Shown here: positions 5,405 to 8,479 of the stretch, piece by piece
How positions within the stretch are numbered: the first letter of the stretch is position 1
How the letters are laid out: every line of letters starts with the position of its first letter
Origin: Chloroflexi bacterium RBG_16_64_32
GTDB lineage: Bacteria; Chloroflexota; Dehalococcoidia; SM23-28-2; RBG-16-64-32
Reading direction: 5' to 3'
NCBI GenBank assembly: GCA_001795235.1
Contig: MGNZ01000139.1
Span: 1 to 8,479 of the forward strand
Length of the DNA stretch: 8,479 bases
Translations under genes and position numbers: made by a program
The notes under the pieces: model-generated
Database searches by the model: none
What the model saw: only the letters and a program-made list of their open reading frames with translations
Told to the model about the DNA's origin: nothing

Positions 5405-7009
5405 TCAGTAGATGCGGTCTTCTCTCTGCCATATCTTGGGCAGGCCGTGGTCCTCAGCGATGACCTTGAAGGCGTTGTAGCCGGGCGCGGAGCTGATGCC
5501 GCCGCCGCCGGCGGACGCCCCGCACATGTAGAGCCCTTCGGTTTCCGTTCGGTAGACGTGCGAGCGGGGCACGCCCAGGACAAACGCGCCGGGTCGGCCG
5601 TGGGAGAAGTCGCCTTCCGGCATACCGATCTTCTTCTCGATGTCGAGGGGGACGTACAGCTTGTCGGCGATTACGTTCTCGCGGGTCATGTTCGGGGCGT
5701 ACCTCACCCATAGGTCCAGGAAGCGGCTGTTGTAGCTGGCGCGGACTTCGTCCCACTCCTGAGGTGAGAGGCAGGAGGCGTTGGGGAAGAAGAACCAGCC
5801 GTTCATGGCGTGCTTGCCCGGCGGCGCCTGGCTGGGATCCCACAGGGTGTTCACCCAGGTGCCAGCGCCCGGCGTCTCCGGGATGCGGCCGCCGTACGCC
5901 TGAAGAATGTACTCGGACACCTCATCGTGGTTCTCGAAGCCGACGATCGTGTAGAAGCAGCGGTTGATGTCGGGATCGTGCTGGGCGGACTTGTAGTCCG
6001 GCGGCGCGTGCAGAGCGAAGGAGGGGGTGCCCAGGACGTGCTCGGGGCCGAAGCGCCAGTTGGCCAGCCGCTCCTTTCGGAACGCCGAGAGCCTGTCCCA
6101 GCCCATGAGCTCCATGAAGGTCGTCCGTGGATCGGCGTTCGAAGCGACGATCTTCGCCTCGATGTCGCGGCCGTCCTTGAGGCGAATGCCGGTAGCGCGC
6201 CCGTTCTCAGTGGTAATGCTGGTGACCGGGCTGTTGTAGCGGAGGTCCACCCCTTCGTGGAGGCAGGCGCTGGCCATGGCGTGGCCGAGGGTGTGGGTGC
6301 CTCCCACCGACATGTAGTGCATGCCGCATAGCCAGATTACCGAGAGGACGAACCCCAAGCCGTTGCCGGAGTGAAGGTTGGAGCCCCACTCGATGCATTG
6401 GCGGTAGAGGGCCGCCCTCAGCTCAGTGGACTCGAACAGCTCGTCGATGAGGACCTTGGGGGACTTTTGCATCTCGCCGGGCTTGAAGCCCAGACCAAGC
6501 CACAGCTCGAACAGCTTGCCGGCGATCGGGCTGGCGGTCTCGCCACGAGACTCGTCCGGCGCCGGCGTGTACAGCAGGGCGGCCAGGTACTGGTCGCTGG
6601 CCATCACCTTGCGGCGAATCTCGTTGAACACCTCGGCGTCGTGCTTGGAGAAGCGGGCGATGCTGGCGTACGTCTTATCCTCCAGCTCCGGTGTGTAGAT
6701 GATAAGAGGCGGCCGCCCATCGGCGAAGGTGATCCCCACCTGCGCTTCCGGCTTTATCATGCGGGCGCCGAAGCTGGGGAGGTCAAAGTCGTGATAAAAG
6801 GGCATGTAGTCTATGAACTCCATGTACTGGGCATGGAGGTTGTGCCAGAACCCGGGGACCGTCGCCTCTTCCGTGTGGACGCCGCCCGCCTCTTCGTGGC
6901 GGCGCTCGAACACGCCCACCTTGAGGCCGGATCGGGCAAGGTAGGCGGCAGTGCACAGGCCGTTGTGGCCGCTTCCGATAATCACCACATCGTAGCTGGC
7001 GTCCGGCAT
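5405..7009 (-). CDS. Phytoene-dehydrogenase-like FAD oxidoreductase (CrtI/PYROXD2-like, COG1233 type)
   Basis: This is a complete protein of 534 residues, close to the 490-550 typical of the group. The dinucleotide-binding motif GSGHNG is at 12-17 in strand-helix YDVVIIGSGHNGLCTAAYL, with E35 at the end of strand 2 as ribose ligand and AGG at 41-43. The C-terminal FAD signature GLYMCGASAGGGG (492-504) continues to APGYNAFKVIAED (508-520). A central block with VGGTHTLGHAMASAC contains the substrate/FAD lid region seen in CrtI-like flavoproteins. The start has GGAGGT 6 bases upstream, just after the stop of the SCP2-membrane gene. Family members desaturate or isomerise carotenoids and other hydrophobic compounds; PYROXD2-like members are poorly characterised. 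No other carotenoid gene (crtB, crtE) is visible, so a carotenoid role is not supported. An unusual glycine run (GGGG) lies in the FAD signature. Confidence 0.88.
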   Translation of the reverse strand: MPDASYDVVIIGSGHNGLCTAAYLARSGLKVGVFERRHEEAGGVHTEEATVPGFWHNLHAQYMEFIDYMPFYHDFDLPSFGARMIKPEAQVGITFADGRPPLIIYTPELEDKTYASIARFSKHDAEVFNEIRRKVMASDQYLAALLYTPAPDESRGETASPIAGKLFELWLGLGFKPGEMQKSPKVLIDELFESTELRAALYRQCIEWGSNLHSGNGLGFVLSVIWLCGMHYMSVGGTHTLGHAMASACLHEGVDLRYNSPVTSITTENGRATGIRLKDGRDIEAKIVASNADPRTTFMELMGWDRLSAFRKERLANWRFGPEHVLGTPSFALHAPPDYKSAQHDPDINRCFYTIVGFENHDEVSEYILQAYGGRIPETPGAGTWVNTLWDPSQAPPGKHAMNGWFFFPNASCLSPQEWDEVRASYNSRFLDLWVRYAPNMTRENVIADKLYVPLDIEKKIGMPEGDFSHGRPGAFVLGVPRSHVYRTETEGLYMCGASAGGGGISSAPGYNAFKVIAEDHGLPKIWQREDRIY

Positions 7010-7022
7010 AACCGTACCTCCC

Positions 7023-7520
7023 TCAGTTCAACCACAGCACGAGAGCGACAGCGCCCCCGGCAGCGAGAATGCCCGCCGCGGCGGCCAGGGTCCAGGCAAG
7101 GGCCGGCCGTCGGGCGCCCTCTTCAGGTGGTAGCTTCATCAGGTTGTGGACGTGTAGGGGGAAAAGCGGCCGTTTCAGGCTGGACCGCACGTGAAGGCGG
7201 CCTCTAATGTGCTCAACGATTGGGTTGGCCCGTCCCTGGAGCAGCCGCGTGAGGCCCCAATAGGGGCCGACGATAGACGCGTCCAGGGGCGCCCGTTCCC
7301 CGTCCCAGATCGTGATCTCACCACCCCCGAACTCCACCGTGACGGTCGTCTCGTAGTCTTTGGCGGTCATAGCCAGGCGACCGCGCAGGCGCCTAGCCAG
7401 CCGCCGCTTGTCGGGGAACTCCGCCAGGTCCTGCTCCAGGTACTGCTGCACGATGGAGGCGAGGCCGCTCTCGGCGCCATTGGCCAGACGGACGGGCACG
7501 GCCGGAGATTCTGCCGCCAC
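7023..7520 (-). CDS. SCP2-like lipid-binding domain protein with C-terminal membrane anchor
   Basis: From GTG 7520 the protein has 165 residues. GGAGGT at 7528-7533 (minus strand) is 7 bases before it and overlaps the stop of the preceding gene; GTG 7529 (a 4-base GTGA overlap) and GTG 7535 are in-frame alternatives. Residues of the middle region include YETTVTVEFGGGEITIWDGE, then DASIVGPYWGLTRLLQGRANP and RGRLHVRSS. This is the strand, helix, G-x-x-N-P and final strand pattern of SCP2-fold proteins. The last 26 residues form one hydrophobic helix rich in alanine and glycine, preceded by EEGARRP. The arginines would place the SCP2 domain on the cytosolic side as a tail-anchored protein. It lies between two FAD oxidoreductase genes and probably acts with one or both. 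A membrane anchor is unusual for an SCP2 domain. The SCP2 assignment is from pattern only. Confidence 0.7.
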   Translation of the reverse strand: MAAESPAVPVRLANGAESGLASIVQQYLEQDLAEFPDKRRLARRLRGRLAMTAKDYETTVTVEFGGGEITIWDGERAPLDASIVGPYWGLTRLLQGRANPIVEHIRGRLHVRSSLKRPLFPLHVHNLMKLPPEEGARRPALAWTLAAAAGILAAGGAVALVLWLN

Positions 7521-7525
7521 CGCCG

Positions 7526-8479
7526 TCACCTCCACCAGCGCTCCAGATCGTAGTCCTCAGCGATGATCTGGAGGGCGTTGTAAGCCGGGGCGAAGGTGAC
7601 GAACCCGTGCGGGTGCTGGGTGGCGCCGCACATGTACAGGTTGGGGATCGGCGAGCGGTACTGTGAGAGCTCCTCAAAGGGGCGCTTGTCCAGCACGTTA
7701 TCGATGTCGATGAGGCCGCCCATCCAGTCGCCCTGGACCATGTTGGGGATGCGTCGGGCGATGTCCAGGGGGGAGTAGGTGGTCCATTCGATGAAGGCGC
7801 CGTTCTTCAAATTGGGCGCCGCTTCCTGCCACTTCTCGATGCAGCGCTGGCCGTAGCCCTCCGACATCTCGTCCCAGGCCTCGGGGCCGCCGGTGGCCAG
7901 GCTATAGGGCGCGAACTGTCGCATGAGGCCGGTGTACTGCCCGGACGGTGCGTCCGTGGGGTCGAACAGGGAGTTGACGGCGCAGTTGGGCTTGGGATCG
8001 GCAAGCTTGCCCGCGCGCACGTCCTTCCAGTGGCGGTCGACGTCGGCCAGGCTATCGTAGCCCAGGTTGATCACCCACGCCTGGTCGATGTCGGGGTCGA
8101 AGTCGGCGGCCCGGTACTGCGGAGCGCGGGTCATCGCCATATGGACGGAGAAGAACGTCCAGTCCATGTGGGGGAAGCTTTCGACCTCTTTGACGAAGGA
8201 GCCGGCCAGCTTGTCGCGAGGCACCATCTGGAGGAACGTCTGCTCCAGGCTAATGGACGAGGCGACGAGCCGTCGCGCCCTGGCGGTGGAGCCGTCCTCC
8301 AGGCGGACGCCTGCGGCCTTGCCGTTTTCGAACAAGATCTCCTCCACGCCGTGCTTCAGGAACACCCGCCCGCCGGCCTGGGCGACCGCCTCCCAGATGG
8401 AGTGGGCGAGGGCGTGTGAGCCACCGACGCACACGTGCCAGTTGTCGATCTTGCCGACGAGAAGGGGGAAGGACACCGC
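7526..8479 (-). CDS. Phytoene-dehydrogenase-like FAD oxidoreductase, C-terminal part (N-terminus beyond window)
   Basis: The frame is open to the window edge; 317 residues of the C-terminal part are visible, starting within AVSFPLLVGKIDNWHVCVGG. The N-terminal FAD motif, some 200 residues expected, lies outside. VCVGGSHALAHSIWEAVAQA aligns with the VGGTHTLGHAMASAC block of the neighbouring complete oxidoreductase, and VEEILFENGKAAGVRLEDG with its VTSITTENGRATGIRLKDG. The end, LYMCGATQHPHGF through FAPAYNALQIIAED (281-308), matches the FAD-binding terminus, but HPHGF replaces the neighbour's glycine run. The two are clear but divergent homologues, not recent copies. The GTG at 8476 falls in mid-protein and is not a start. 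It is upstream in transcription of the membrane-anchored SCP2 gene, which it overlaps or nearly touches. The substrate is probably a hydrophobic or lipid-like compound. Confidence 0.87.
   Translation of the reverse strand, partial: AVSFPLLVGKIDNWHVCVGGSHALAHSIWEAVAQAGGRVFLKHGVEEILFENGKAAGVRLEDGSTARARRLVASSISLEQTFLQMVPRDKLAGSFVKEVESFPHMDWTFFSVHMAMTRAPQYRAADFDPDIDQAWVINLGYDSLADVDRHWKDVRAGKLADPKPNCAVNSLFDPTDAPSGQYTGLMRQFAPYSLATGGPEAWDEMSEGYGQRCIEKWQEAAPNLKNGAFIEWTTYSPLDIARRIPNMVQGDWMGGLIDIDNVLDKRPFEELSQYRSPIPNLYMCGATQHPHGFVTFAPAYNALQIIAEDYDLERWWR

Noticed and set aside
5392..5583. N-terminal extension of the soluble SCP2 protein into the oxidoreductase gene
   Set aside because: It would overlap the 3' end of the oxidoreductase gene by about 180 bases. 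The ATG at 5391 has a well-spaced ribosome site and begins the plausible first helix.
5405..7009. Assignment as true phytoene desaturase in a carotenoid cluster
   Set aside because: No crtB, crtE or other carotenoid gene is present and the SCP2 neighbours point to another hydrophobic substrate.
6371..7207. Long plus-strand open frame of 278 codons opposite the complete oxidoreductase
   Set aside because: It is antisense to a convincing FAD enzyme with good motifs and ribosome site. Its translation shows no recognisable domain; high GC third positions create such mirror frames.
5405..8479. Recent tandem duplication of the oxidoreductase genes
   Set aside because: At base level only short identical stretches appear (for example TCCTCAGCGATGA at 5451 and 7554), in codons for the conserved C-terminal end. 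The proteins are clearly diverged, so any duplication is old or the copies came separately.
1..8479. CRISPR array, insertion sequence or prophage genes
   Set aside because: No regularly spaced repeats, no transposase or integrase motifs, and no terminal inverted repeats were seen; the only repeat is the BIME-like pair at 4415-4501.

Overview
The window is GC-rich chromosomal DNA (roughly two-thirds G+C by eye) with tightly packed genes, GTG/TTG starts beside ATG starts, and clear AGGAGG-type ribosome binding sites. The gene content is a PLP enzyme, mobB, an AhbC-type radical SAM enzyme, phytoene-dehydrogenase-like FAD oxidoreductases and SCP2 proteins. This fits an uncultured or anaerobically capable bacterium, with Chloroflexota (Dehalococcoidia/SAR202-like) as my best guess; taxonomy is inference only. 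I see no phage, IS, CRISPR or RNA genes.

Left half, plus strand. Positions 1-948 hold a 5'-truncated fold-type II PLP enzyme (D-cysteine desulfhydrase/ACC deaminase family). Positions 1143-1667 encode MobB, a GTPase of molybdenum cofactor maturation. A roughly 285-base stretch follows with a doubtful small membrane ORF resembling the tail of PgsA, a possible 19-codon leader ORF and weak promoter-like boxes. Next come two translationally coupled radical SAM/SPASM genes (1953-3212 and 3209-4378). The first is a convincing AhbC (12,18-didecarboxysiroheme deacetylase). The second is AhbD-like but looks closer to the TIGR04053 family. Together they suggest the last steps of siroheme-dependent heme synthesis, without ahbA/ahbB here.

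The convergent junction (about 4369-4562) holds a hairpin across the second radical SAM stop codon and a REP/BIME-like pair of inverted hairpins with complementary loops.

Right half, minus strand, read from 8479 down to 4563: a compact run of five genes. A phytoene-dehydrogenase-like FAD oxidoreductase (N-terminus beyond the window) is followed by an SCP2-like protein with a C-terminal membrane helix. A second, complete FAD oxidoreductase is followed by a soluble SCP2-like protein, then by a small carboxymuconolactone-decarboxylase-family protein lacking the redox cysteines. The repeated order oxidoreductase-SCP2, oxidoreductase-SCP2 is the most striking feature of the window. It suggests a lipid- or isoprenoid-oxidising system in which SCP2 domains hold or deliver a hydrophobic substrate.
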